64,000 nt of DNA from Nitrosomonas communis (GTDB lineage: Bacteria; Pseudomonadota; Gammaproteobacteria; Burkholderiales; Nitrosomonadaceae). Numbering within the stretch: the first letter of the stretch is position 1; every line of letters starts with the position of its first letter. This document shows, one piece after another, positions 54,188-63,084 of the stretch. The position numbers and the translations under genes were made by a program. The notes under the pieces are model-generated. The model was not told where the DNA came from and did not search any database. It was given only the letters and a program-made list of their open reading frames with translations. The DNA lies in contig NZ_FOUB01000003.1 in assembly GCF_900114745.1 (NCBI RefSeq), positions 110,561-174,560 on the forward strand, in the 5' to 3' direction.

Positions 54188-56869
54188 ATGAACAAACATT
54201 ATCTCAGCCCGCTTTTTTCTCCTCAATCGGTAGCCGTGATTGGTGCGAGTAACCGTATAGATTCCGTTGGAGGGGTCGTGTTTAAAAACATGCTGGAAAG
54301 CGGCTATCAGGGCAAGCTCTATGCAGTCAACCCGAATCACCCTGAAATCCAAGGTCAGCATGCCTATGCTGGTATCGAGCAGATTGAGGAAACAGTTGAT
54401 CTGGCTGTCATCATCACACGCGCAGCAACCGTGCCAAATATTATTGAGATGTGTGGCAAGCGCGGTGTGCGGTTTGCCTTAGTGTTGTCGGCAGGTTTTA
54501 GTGAAACCGGGCCACAAGGCGCTGCGCTTGAACGCGCTATAGTAGAAAACGCACGGCGTTATGGTATGAGGCTAATCGGCCCCAACTGTCTTGGCATTCT
54601 CTGTCCGGAGACAGGGGTGAATGCCACCTTTAGCAAGGGAGGCGCAAAAGCTGGTGGGTTGGCATTAATTTCTCAATCTGGAGCTTTTTGCACTGCAATT
54701 ATGGACTGGGCGCGACCAAATGATGTTGGTTTCTCTAGTATTATATCCTTGGGTGCTGCAGCAGGGATAGATTTTGGTGAGATACTCGATTACCTCGCAT
54801 CTGACTCACATACTCAAAGTATTCTACTTTATATCGAGGGTATTCAACACGCTCGCAGCTTTATAAGCGCGCTGCGTGCGGCGGCTAGAGTCAAGCCTAT
54901 CTTCATCGTTAAAGCAGGTCGCCATGAAGCCGGCTCTAAAGCAGTATTTTCCCATACGGGTGCACTGGTTGGCGCGGATGATGTATTCGATGCAGCCCTG
55001 CAACGTGCAGGTGTCGTGCGCGTAGATACTATCGTGCAGTTATTTTCTGCAGCCCAAGCACTCTCGACTCATATCTGCCCTCGCGGCAATCGGTTGGCGA
55101 TTGTGACTAATGGGGGTGGGCCCGGTGTCATGGCGGCTGACCGGGCTGTTGAACTGGGGGTGACTATTGCTACACTTTCTGAAAATACATTAACTCAATT
55201 AAATGCAGTGTTACCAGCTACCTGGTCGCATAATAATCCGCTCGATATCATCGGTGACGCAACTGCAGAACGTTATCGTCATGCTGTCACATATTGTATG
55301 CAGGATGATGGCGTGGATGGTGTGTTAGTGATACTGACACCGCAAGCGATGACTCAGCCACTGGAGGTGGCGCGAGCGGTTATTGAAATTGCTGGCAAGT
55401 TTGACAAGCCGCTTATCGCTTGTTGGATGGGGGAGGTGCAAGTGGCTGAAAGCAGACAGCTCTTTAATCAGGCAAAAATATCCAGTTTCCGTACACCGGA
55501 ACCCGCCGTTGAAGTGTTTTCATTCATTTCTGCTTATTATCAGAATCAAAAGCTGCTCATGCAGGCGCCCTGTCCGATATCTCAACGCAGTATGCCGGAT
55601 AAAGAAGGTGCCCGCTTATTGATTGAAGGTGCATTGGCAGATCGTCGTAAAGTCTTGAATGAAATGGAATCCAAAGCGATTTTGGCAGCATTTCATATCC
55701 CGATTGCCAAGTCCATGGTAGCACGTACCCCTCACGAAGCTTTATTAATTGCTGAAGAACTAGGCCTGCCAGTCGCTATGAAAATCAATTCACCTGATAT
55801 TTCGCATAAATCAGATTCAGGTGGAATTCGTCTCAACCTCGGTAATGCACAGGCAGTCCGGTCAGCCTATCACGACATTATCCAGTCGGTGCAAAAGAAA
55901 AGCCCCAATGCTACTAGGATTGACGGTATCGTCGTTGAACCGATGGTGATCAAACCCAATGGCCGGGAATTGATGATCGGGGTAATCACTGATCCGGTAT
56001 TTGGCCCTGTCATTACCTTCGGAGCAGGGGGGGTGCTCGTTGAAGTGATGGGCGACCGCGCAGTTGCTCTTCCGCCACTTAACAATTTTTTGGCTAAAAA
56101 TATGATTCAACGCACACGTATTTCTAAACTTCTTTCGTCCTTCCGTAATATGCCACCCATCAATATGGAGGAGCTGGAAAGCATACTTTTGCACATTTCG
56201 GAAATGGTAAGTGAACTTCCGTGGATCAGGGAAATGGATATTAATCCTTTAATTGTCGATGAACGCGGTGCCTGCGCGGTGGATGCACGTATGGTCGTGG
56301 ATTACCTGCCACCTTCTGTTGACCGCTATGCGCACATGGCAATCCATCCTTATCCCACTCACCTGATTACGGACTGGCAGTTGCCAGATGGTACCGACCT
56401 GTTGATACGCCCGATTTGCACGGAAGATGCAAACATCGAACAGGAATTTGTACGAGACTTATCGGATGAATCCAAATATTTTCGTTTTATGGATGCGTTG
56501 CAGGAGCTCTCACAGAACACACTCCTGCGCTTTACGCAAATTGATTATGACAGAGAAATGGCATTGATTGCCGTGCTCAAACAGGATAATCAGGAAAAGG
56601 AGCTAGGTGTATGTCGCTATGTGACCAGCGCCGATGGCTATTCTTGTGAATTCGCTCTTGTGGTAGCAGACGAATGGCAGAGAAGAGGTATTGGCAATAA
56701 ACTCATGAATTGCCTGTTCGAAGCGGCTCGTGCCAAGGGGATCAAAACCATGGAAGGAGAAGTATTAGCAACCAATCAATCTATGCTGGAGTTAGTACGC
56801 AAACTGGGATTCAAAGTCAGTACTAGCGAGGAAGACACTGCCATTAAGCGCATCGTCAAGCAGCTTTGA
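54188..56869 (+). CDS. Pat-type protein: ADP-forming acyl-CoA synthetase domain fused to GNAT acetyltransferase
   Basis: 893-residue protein. Residues 10-130 form a CoA-binding domain (SVAVIGASNRIDSVGG). Residues 150-460 form the succinyl-CoA-ligase-like part (GLALISQSGAFCTAI; VFSHTGALVGAD). Residues 490-705 form an ATP-grasp domain (LPVAMKINSPDISHKSDSGG; EMDINPLIVDE). A C-terminal GNAT domain (about 740-890) carries VADEWQRRGIGNKLM, the acetyl-CoA site. This is the layout of Salmonella Pat, which acetylates and inactivates acetyl-CoA synthetase. Whether the ligase half is active is not decidable. The ATG at 54188 follows GGGAG at 8 nt; an upstream ATG at 54161 is less likely. Confidence 0.9.
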   Translation: MNKHYLSPLFSPQSVAVIGASNRIDSVGGVVFKNMLESGYQGKLYAVNPNHPEIQGQHAYAGIEQIEETVDLAVIITRAATVPNIIEMCGKRGVRFALVLSAGFSETGPQGAALERAIVENARRYGMRLIGPNCLGILCPETGVNATFSKGGAKAGGLALISQSGAFCTAIMDWARPNDVGFSSIISLGAAAGIDFGEILDYLASDSHTQSILLYIEGIQHARSFISALRAAARVKPIFIVKAGRHEAGSKAVFSHTGALVGADDVFDAALQRAGVVRVDTIVQLFSAAQALSTHICPRGNRLAIVTNGGGPGVMAADRAVELGVTIATLSENTLTQLNAVLPATWSHNNPLDIIGDATAERYRHAVTYCMQDDGVDGVLVILTPQAMTQPLEVARAVIEIAGKFDKPLIACWMGEVQVAESRQLFNQAKISSFRTPEPAVEVFSFISAYYQNQKLLMQAPCPISQRSMPDKEGARLLIEGALADRRKVLNEMESKAILAAFHIPIAKSMVARTPHEALLIAEELGLPVAMKINSPDISHKSDSGGIRLNLGNAQAVRSAYHDIIQSVQKKSPNATRIDGIVVEPMVIKPNGRELMIGVITDPVFGPVITFGAGGVLVEVMGDRAVALPPLNNFLAKNMIQRTRISKLLSSFRNMPPINMEELESILLHISEMVSELPWIREMDINPLIVDERGACAVDARMVVDYLPPSVDRYAHMAIHPYPTHLITDWQLPDGTDLLIRPICTEDANIEQEFVRDLSDESKYFRFMDALQELSQNTLLRFTQIDYDREMALIAVLKQDNQEKELGVCRYVTSADGYSCEFALVVADEWQRRGIGNKLMNCLFEAARAKGIKTMEGEVLATNQSMLELVRKLGFKVSTSEEDTAIKRIVKQL

Positions 56870-57357
56870 TAGGGTGATTCGATAATAGACTTTATTTGCT
56901 TAGATATCTGAAATAAGTTTTTAAGATGGTGATAGGTTATTTAACAAGGTTGATTTGTTAAACAATCCAATAATTTTGGGGATAATAGTAAGACATCACA
57001 TTACAGGGATTATACGCAATCGATATAAGATTTTTATTTGATGCCTCATTCTAATTTTCAATGGGAATAGCACAATCGGATAGATAAGCCTACGCCATCC
57101 GCTATACGATTTTACCAATAGCAGCTATTCATCACCAGTTCAGCTTAGGATGGGTATTCTAGGAATTCAAATATCATTAAAAAGCTAATAGATTAGAACA
57201 AACAGTTATTTTGCCCATCAAGAATTTGCAAATAACATATACCATATGCATTCAAACTTGCTTTGATGAGATATTTGGTTATATTCTCTAAAGTTTTGAT
57301 GATAAGTAACGCTATTTAATATATTAATCAATTTACTTTAAACAGGACGTTTACTCT
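56870..57357. other. Intergenic region, possible terminator at left end
   Basis: 490 AT-rich bp. At 56892-56920 TTATTT pairs with AAATAA around an AGATATCT palindrome, followed by GTTTTT, a weak terminator candidate for the Pat-type gene. The rest holds no supported gene or repeat. Confidence 0.4.
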
Positions 57358-57723
57358 ATGAAATTGAAATACTTTCTCTTGGCGATTGCCCTGGCAGCGG
57401 TGGAAGCTAGCGCAGATAACTCCACACTTGATGCAGCCATCGGTGGGGCGCTAGGCGGAGCGGCTGGGGCAGCACTGGGTAATGAGATTGGAGGTCGCAA
57501 CGGTGCGATTATCGGTGGCGCAGTGGGTGCAGGGGTAGGATCAGCGATTACTACAGATGATGATCACCGTTATGCGTCACGTAGAAATCAATATTATGCC
57601 GCTCCCCCAGGGAGTCAGTATTATAATGTGCCACCTAGTGGTGTTCGCCATCAATATAATCATTATGACTATGATCGTGGTTATCACTGCCCTCCTGGTC
57701 AAGCAAAAAAAGGCCGTTGCTGA
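57358..57723 (+). CDS. Exported glycine-zipper protein
   Basis: 121-residue protein: signal peptide (YFLLAIALAAVEASA), then a glycine-zipper segment. The zipper reads AAIGGALGGAAGAALGNEIG and then NGAIIGGAVGAGVGSAI, two glycine-rich membrane-type helices with small residues every fourth position. The C-terminal half is rich in Tyr, His, Arg and Pro and ends CPPGQAKKGRC. Similar 2TM glycine-zipper proteins are envelope proteins of unknown role. A GGGC-type MITE begins 19 bp after the stop. Confidence 0.8.
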   Translation: MKLKYFLLAIALAAVEASADNSTLDAAIGGALGGAAGAALGNEIGGRNGAIIGGAVGAGVGSAITTDDDHRYASRRNQYYAAPPGSQYYNVPPSGVRHQYNHYDYDRGYHCPPGQAKKGRC

Positions 57724-57741
57724 TTGACAGAAGAATCTTAA

Positions 57742-57857
57742 GGGCGCCTCTAAAAATTCTGAGTTCTAAACAAGACAAGCGAGAATAAAAAGTGTTGACG
57801 CAGCATATAACTGATATGTAAGGAAACATTTTTTGTGAACAACGAAGAAAGATGCCC
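57742..57857 (-). repeat. GGGC-type MITE, copy B (internally deleted)
   Basis: 116-bp element in opposite orientation to copy A. It shares GGGCGCCTCTAAAAATTC, GACGCAGCATATAACTGATA and the CACAAAAAATG block (inverse complement), but lacks about 64 bp near one end. It is flanked by identical TTAA (57738-57741 and 57858-57861). It lies directly after the glycine-zipper gene. Confidence 0.8.
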
Positions 57858-58070
57858 TTAAATCATTACATCTAACTTTTTAACTAATGCCAAGAATCAT
57901 TGATTAATGCATGAGTCAAGGTATGATGGCTCATGTATTAATCGGCTTTCTTTAGTTTCATTGTCCAGTAAAACTGCTTCCTAGGACGACAGTTAAATCT
58001 TTTTCTTGCCAAATCAATGTGATGCGGATGGTGACGCTTAAATATATTTATTGCTTTCTGAGAGATTTTA

Positions 58071-58172
58071 TTCCTTTTCCAAATCAAAAAATGACGCGAA
58101 GGTGAGCCGCAGACAGTATAAATAATACGGCAAGGTGAAGCCGACAAAGTCAGTTTTGATTTAGAAATGGAA
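58071..58172 (-). repeat. TNA-type MITE, copy 11
   Basis: 102-bp copy in reverse orientation. It starts TTCCTTTTCCAAATCAAAA and ends GATTTAGAAATGGAA, with identical TTA flanks (58068-58070 and 58173-58175). Confidence 0.9.
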
Positions 58173-58175
58173 TTA

Positions 58176-58527
58176 GATGCTGAGGAATAAAATTGTATAC
58201 AAATGCATTATTGCCTGTCTGAGTGTTATTCCCTAGCATCATAATGTAATAAAAGGCGAAAATGGTTTGATTGTTGCTTCTAGCTTCTATTTGGGTGTTT
58301 GAAGCCACCATTTTAGGTGTGCCACTGGTGTGCTAACTTTAGCTATAAATCTCATTTGATAGTTAAAGCTTCATTTATCGGATCAATAACAAGTAGCTGA
58401 TCAAACAGCAAACCGGCAGACAAATTTTGATAGACAACAACTCGATGATAATGATCTGGGAAACGCAAAGATGCAGTGAGCATCTAAAGAAATCGCGTAT
58501 TCTCAACTGAATATATAGGGATAATGA
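58176..58527. other. Intergenic region before unrecognised exported protein
   Basis: About 350 bp with no supported gene. GGGATA lies just before the ATG of the next gene. An overlapping ATG at 58524 would stop after three codons. Confidence 0.4.
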
Positions 58528-59577
58528 ATGAGTAAGTCTGCCACTAGTTATCCAATACGCGCTATATTTTTGTGGTTTCTACTTGGGCAAATGCCGCTCT
58601 TGTCTGCTATGGAGATTGCGGAATCCATACCCACGGCAGACGCCATCTTTACCATGCTCAAGCTTGAGCCGGATAAAGTAGCTGATCTTGAGCGCGGTAA
58701 AATCGTCCCTTTTGAGACAGGAGAATCAACCACCCAAAAAGAATTTATGATGGGTCTGAGTATGTATTTTCCATTTCCTCCAGCGAAGCTGGCAGCTTTT
58801 TTCAAACGTAAAGATGTGGCGACGGTCGATCAAGAGGCCTCGGCACTGGGCGAGATATTTCCACAATCCGGTATAGACGCTTTCAAGGGATTCATTTTTA
58901 CACATGAGCAGAGCAATGAAGCCCGCAATTTGCTCGCAGTTACTGCGGGTGATCAATTCAATTTGTCTGCCGAGGAAATTGATAGCTTTGCTTCTCTTAG
59001 AGAGAAATTGACCGATGCTGACGAAATGGCCCTGATTGCAAGCGTATCGCAGCATTACCAGCAGATTTTATGGCAGCGCTGGCAAGATTACAGTAAGCAG
59101 GGCCTGACTGGAGTCGCAGCTTATGCACGCAAACGAGCAAATATCAATCTAGCTGACGAATTACGCATAGCAGCGGCTAACAGTAAATTGCTGACATACT
59201 TTTCTCCAGCTTTACAAAAGATCTGGTTAAATTATCCGACTCAATTGCCAGCCGATACTGAAGAACGCTATTTTTGGCTCAATCGGCAAGTGCAAAATCG
59301 ACCTACGGCAATTCTCAATCATCGTATTGTGTTAACTACTGATGCTGCCTCGGTAATTATCACCAGACAATTCTTTGTCGGTCATTCCTATAACTCCAGT
59401 CATATGATCTTGGGTTGCTTGCCGTACGGTAATGGCTCTATTTTGTTTTATACACATAGAACTTCCACTGATCAAGTTCAAGGCAACAATTTGAAGCGTA
59501 GCATCGGTCGTCAACGGCTCAAGCAGCAAATGATGAGGAATTTACAGTTTCTACGCACTGCACTCGAATCTTCCTAA
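58528..59577 (+). CDS. Exported protein of unknown function
   Basis: 349 residues that I do not recognise. An N-terminal hydrophobic segment (IRAIFLWFLLGQMPLLSAM) looks like a signal peptide. The mature part is mostly helical and charged, with a mid-region RWQDYSKQGLTGVAAYARK. The C-terminal section looks like a sheet: RIVLTTDAASVIITRQFFVGHSYNSSHM, then PYGNGSILFYTHRTSTDQVQ and a basic helix. No cysteine motif or cofactor site was seen. It stands alone between two MITE copies (11 and 12). Confidence 0.72.
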   Translation: MSKSATSYPIRAIFLWFLLGQMPLLSAMEIAESIPTADAIFTMLKLEPDKVADLERGKIVPFETGESTTQKEFMMGLSMYFPFPPAKLAAFFKRKDVATVDQEASALGEIFPQSGIDAFKGFIFTHEQSNEARNLLAVTAGDQFNLSAEEIDSFASLREKLTDADEMALIASVSQHYQQILWQRWQDYSKQGLTGVAAYARKRANINLADELRIAAANSKLLTYFSPALQKIWLNYPTQLPADTEERYFWLNRQVQNRPTAILNHRIVLTTDAASVIITRQFFVGHSYNSSHMILGCLPYGNGSILFYTHRTSTDQVQGNNLKRSIGRQRLKQQMMRNLQFLRTALESS

Positions 59578-59684
59578 GTACTTAGAAGGTTTGATTCCCG
59601 ATTTCGAATTAATCGAGCATTTCGGTGCTAGTTCTAACTGGAATCAAGTTGCAAACTATAGTGGGAGCGGATTCTCATGAATAA

Positions 59685-59785
59685 TTTCATTTCTAAATCA
59701 AAACTGACTTTGTCGGCTTTACCTTGCCGTATTATTTATATTGTCTGCGGCTCGCCTTCGCGTGATTTTTGATTTGGAAATGGAA
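59685..59785 (+). repeat. TNA-type MITE, copy 12
   Basis: 101-bp copy, 107 bp after the unknown exported protein and 65 bp before the DegP-like gene. It starts TTTCATTTCTAAATCAAAA and ends GATTTGGAAATGGAA, with identical TAA flanks (59682-59684 and 59786-59788). Confidence 0.9.
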
Positions 59786-59850
59786 TAAGGTATCCATAGT
59801 GGTTTCATTTATATAGATCACTCAAGCATCTAAGAGGAGGTTCTAGTATT

Positions 59851-61317
59851 ATGAAAAAAAACTTAATTGCTTCGTTATTGGGTGTGGTATGGCTGATAGC
59901 TCTACCTAGTGAAGCGAGCGAAGATGCAATCGAGAATTTGCGACAGACTAGTAAAGCATTTGCTTCTGTAGCGCGCGCCGTCTCACCTTCTGTCGTGTTC
60001 ATTCAGGTGGAGAGTGAAGCATCAAGAGAGGTTACGCCATTTTTTCCACAATTTGATGATGAGTGGCCGTTTAGTGATGATTTTTTTAAACGCTTTTTTG
60101 GTGGTCGGCTTCCAGGAATTCCCAGCAGTCCATATTCTGACAAACCACAAGAAGAACGCCGCATTATGGAGCAGGGATCGGGCTTCGTTTTTGAAGCCCG
60201 ATCCCTGCTATCTAACAAAACTTATATTCTGACGAACAACCATGTGGTAGAAAACGCCGACAAAATCCGAGTAGAATTTCAAGATGGTCGCCAATTCGTG
60301 GCTAAGGTCAGCGGACGTGATCCACAATCTGATATTGCGGTGATCGAGATTAATGCGCGCGGCTATCCTGCGCTTACTCTGGCTGATTCTTCTAAACTGG
60401 AGGTCGGTGAGTGGGTAGTGGCGATTGGTAATCCCTTCGGTCTTAGCCACACGCTGACAGTAGGAGTAGTCAGCGCTAAAGGGAGAACCAGTCTTGGCAT
60501 CAATGATTACGAAGATTTCATTCAGACTGATGCAGCCATCAATCCAGGTAACTCAGGTGGTCCTTTAGTCAATTTAGATGGTGAGGTAGTAGGCATCAAT
60601 ACGGCCATCTTTAGTCGAAGTGGAGGATACATGGGCGTAGGCTTTGCTATCCCGAGTAATCTCGCCAAGGCAATTACTACTCAACTCATTGAACATGGCG
60701 AAGTTACGCGTGGTTATTTGGGTATCGTCATTCAGCAACTAACGTTTGACTTGGCGGAATCGTTTGGAATTGAGGCATCGCAAGGAATTCTTGTTGCGCA
60801 GGTCAGTAAGCATGCCCCCGCAGAGAAAGCGGGTCTACAGCAGGGCGACATCATTGAACGCTTCCAGGGCGAGTCAGTTAAAGATGTAGGAAGTTTTCGG
60901 AACCAGGTGGCGTTGCTTGCCCCTGGCACTACCGTAGAGTTAACTATTCTACGGAATGGCAAGAAAAAAACCGTGGAAGTTGAGATCGGTAAACTCACCA
61001 AGGAGGAACAGCCTGCCGAGCAAACGTCGCAGCGTGCAGAAGATATTGGTTTGACAGTGCAGACGCTAACACCGCAACTGGCAGAGCAATTTGATGCCAC
61101 AGCCGGTGAAGGTGTAATTGTCACAGAAGTGCGGCCCGGCTCTGCAGCGGCCATGGCGGGAATCAAGCCAGGTGCGATTATCCTGCAGGTAAATCGCAAA
61201 GAAGTGAAGAATGCTGCTGAGTTCCAGCGAGCGATCAAGGAAAGTCGTAGTGACAAACGTCTGCTGTTGCTTATCCGCGAAGGCGATACGCAGCGTTTTG
61301 TAGCGTTGAGTTGGTAA
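59851..61317 (+). CDS. DegP/DegQ-type periplasmic serine protease (Do family)
   Basis: 488-residue HtrA-family protease/chaperone. A signal peptide (LIASLLGVVWLIALPSEAS) is followed by a trypsin-like domain with His in TNNHVVENA (about 131), Asp in QSDIAVIEI (about 161) and Ser in NPGNSGGPLV (about 235). Two PDZ domains come next (about 280-375 and 395-485). It degrades or refolds damaged envelope proteins. AGGAGG lies 10 nt before the ATG. An S10 carboxypeptidase gene begins 49 bp downstream, suggesting co-transcription. Confidence 0.95.
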   Translation: MKKNLIASLLGVVWLIALPSEASEDAIENLRQTSKAFASVARAVSPSVVFIQVESEASREVTPFFPQFDDEWPFSDDFFKRFFGGRLPGIPSSPYSDKPQEERRIMEQGSGFVFEARSLLSNKTYILTNNHVVENADKIRVEFQDGRQFVAKVSGRDPQSDIAVIEINARGYPALTLADSSKLEVGEWVVAIGNPFGLSHTLTVGVVSAKGRTSLGINDYEDFIQTDAAINPGNSGGPLVNLDGEVVGINTAIFSRSGGYMGVGFAIPSNLAKAITTQLIEHGEVTRGYLGIVIQQLTFDLAESFGIEASQGILVAQVSKHAPAEKAGLQQGDIIERFQGESVKDVGSFRNQVALLAPGTTVELTILRNGKKKTVEVEIGKLTKEEQPAEQTSQRAEDIGLTVQTLTPQLAEQFDATAGEGVIVTEVRPGSAAAMAGIKPGAIILQVNRKEVKNAAEFQRAIKESRSDKRLLLLIREGDTQRFVALSW

Positions 61318-61366
61318 TCAATTAAAGCATGCAGGTAGGACGTCAACTTAGCGCTTGAGGAAGGAA

Positions 61367-62983
61367 ATGCAGGTGATAAGGAAGTTTGTTCAGAATCCGC
61401 GCATGATTGGGACACTCGTTACAATCTGGCTCTGTTTGCCGCAAGTTACGATTGGGACAGGTGTACCAGAGAAGGCCCAGGTACAAGCAAAACCTGTCAA
61501 TGAGTTGGGCGCGCTTGATCCATCCAATCGTTCGATCACCTCGCATACCTTTCAGGCAGGGGATGTAAAATTTAACTATAAAGCGACCGCTGCATCGATC
61601 ACAGTTTACGATAAACCATCAAAACCGATGGGTCAGATTTTCTATATTGCCTACGCGATGGAGCCACAGGGCGGGCGTCCCCGACCGCTTACCTTTGTAT
61701 TTAATGGTGGCCCTGGTGCCGCTTCCGCGTACCTACATCTTGGCGCGCTCGGACCACAGCGCGTCATGTTCAACGCAGATGGTACAGTACCTCCGATGCC
61801 GGCTGAGGTCGTGGACAACCCGAAAAGCTGGCTGGCTTTTACTGACCTGGTTTTTGTTGATCCGGTAGGAACGGGTTATAGCCGAGAATTGCGATATGAT
61901 AAAAGCAGCAAGACAGATGGTAAAGATAGGCGGGAATCGCAATATTCAGGCAATACCTCTCCGCGAGTGAAGGCTTGGGGGATTGAGGAAGATACCGTTT
62001 CGCTGTCTCGTTTTATTCGCGCCTATCTGACTGAGGAAAATCGTTGGTTGTCGCCCGTTTATTTAGTTGGTGAAAGTTATGGGGGATTCCGAGTTGCACG
62101 CCTTTCTAAACGGCTGCAATCGGAGTTTGGTATTGCGCCAACTGGTTTGATCCTAATTTCGCCTGCACTGGATTTTAGTTTTATCTGGGGTAATGAGCGC
62201 AGCCTGTGGCCATGGGTGTCGTTATTGCCGAGTTACGCGGCGGTTGCGGCAGTTCATGAGCGTAGTAACGAGATAACCTACCGGGCAGACAATCCCCGTT
62301 CTTCGCTAACGGAAGTGGAGCGTGTCGCGTTGACCGACTATCTCGGCGGACTGGCCGCGGGCTCGCTCGAACAGGAGTGGCTCGAGCAAATCAGCAAATT
62401 GATCGGCTTGAATAAGGATATTCTATTACGTGAGATGGGACGTGTTCCTTCGGCGCGTTTTGCCAAGGCGCTGCTCGCCAACCAACGTCGTGTGCTGAGT
62501 TTGTATGATGGATCGATGACATTGGTCGATCCGGAGCCAGCAAAATCTCTACTTATTGGCAGCGATTTCTATCTTCAGCGACTCAATGCGCCTCTGACGG
62601 CAGCTTTTAACTACTATGTCCGCGATCGCCTCAATTTTAAAACTGATATACCTTTTCTGCTGTTAAATGAAGAGGTATATCAATCATGGAATTGGCGATC
62701 AGGAATTCGCGGGCAACAAGGTTTTGCCGAAGCCCTTTCAGATCTGAAAAAGGCCATGAGCCTGAATCCCGCCATGCGGACGCAGATTATGCATGGTGTG
62801 TTCGATCTGATCACTCCATACTATGCTTCCGAGATAATGATCAAACACATGGCACTGGATCCGAGGATGAGTAACAACATCCAGCTCAAGGTCTACCATG
62901 GCGGACACATGCCTTACCTACACCAGAAGGCACTTGATAGCATGTTCGAGGATGCGCTACAGTTTTATAAACTGATACCATAG
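61367..62983 (+). CDS. S10-family serine carboxypeptidase
   Basis: 538-residue exported peptidase of the carboxypeptidase Y (S10) family. The N-terminal hydrophobic segment (MIGTLVTIWLCLPQV) is a probable signal. Oxyanion and substrate motifs include FNGGPGAASAYLHLGALGP. The nucleophile is in LVGESYGGFR (about Ser237), the Asp region is HGVFDLITPYY and the final His is in HGGHMPYLH. These bacterial members remove C-terminal residues from peptides, probably in the periplasm. ATG 61367 has AGGA at 5 nt; a TTG at 61355 is the alternative. It follows the DegP-like gene closely, so fragments made by one could be trimmed by the other. Confidence 0.9.
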   Translation: MQVIRKFVQNPRMIGTLVTIWLCLPQVTIGTGVPEKAQVQAKPVNELGALDPSNRSITSHTFQAGDVKFNYKATAASITVYDKPSKPMGQIFYIAYAMEPQGGRPRPLTFVFNGGPGAASAYLHLGALGPQRVMFNADGTVPPMPAEVVDNPKSWLAFTDLVFVDPVGTGYSRELRYDKSSKTDGKDRRESQYSGNTSPRVKAWGIEEDTVSLSRFIRAYLTEENRWLSPVYLVGESYGGFRVARLSKRLQSEFGIAPTGLILISPALDFSFIWGNERSLWPWVSLLPSYAAVAAVHERSNEITYRADNPRSSLTEVERVALTDYLGGLAAGSLEQEWLEQISKLIGLNKDILLREMGRVPSARFAKALLANQRRVLSLYDGSMTLVDPEPAKSLLIGSDFYLQRLNAPLTAAFNYYVRDRLNFKTDIPFLLLNEEVYQSWNWRSGIRGQQGFAEALSDLKKAMSLNPAMRTQIMHGVFDLITPYYASEIMIKHMALDPRMSNNIQLKVYHGGHMPYLHQKALDSMFEDALQFYKLIP

Positions 62984-63084
62984 CTAGCTGATTACGCTAG
63001 CAGTTGATCGGGTGATGCATGGGTGCTGATCTAAGCGTGATCTGACTAAGAGGGAGATCCATAATCTTTGATTAGGAAGGTATA

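Noticed and set aside
57938..58147. Minus-strand frame reading through MITE copy 11 (CRIIYTVCGSPSRHF)
   Set aside because: Its sequence is the translation of the repeat itself; the same peptide appears wherever this frame of the MITE is open.
1828..59785. The recurring 101-bp repeat as a CRISPR array or attachment site
   Set aside because: Copies are kilobases apart, in both orientations, with inverted ends and target duplications; no spacers.
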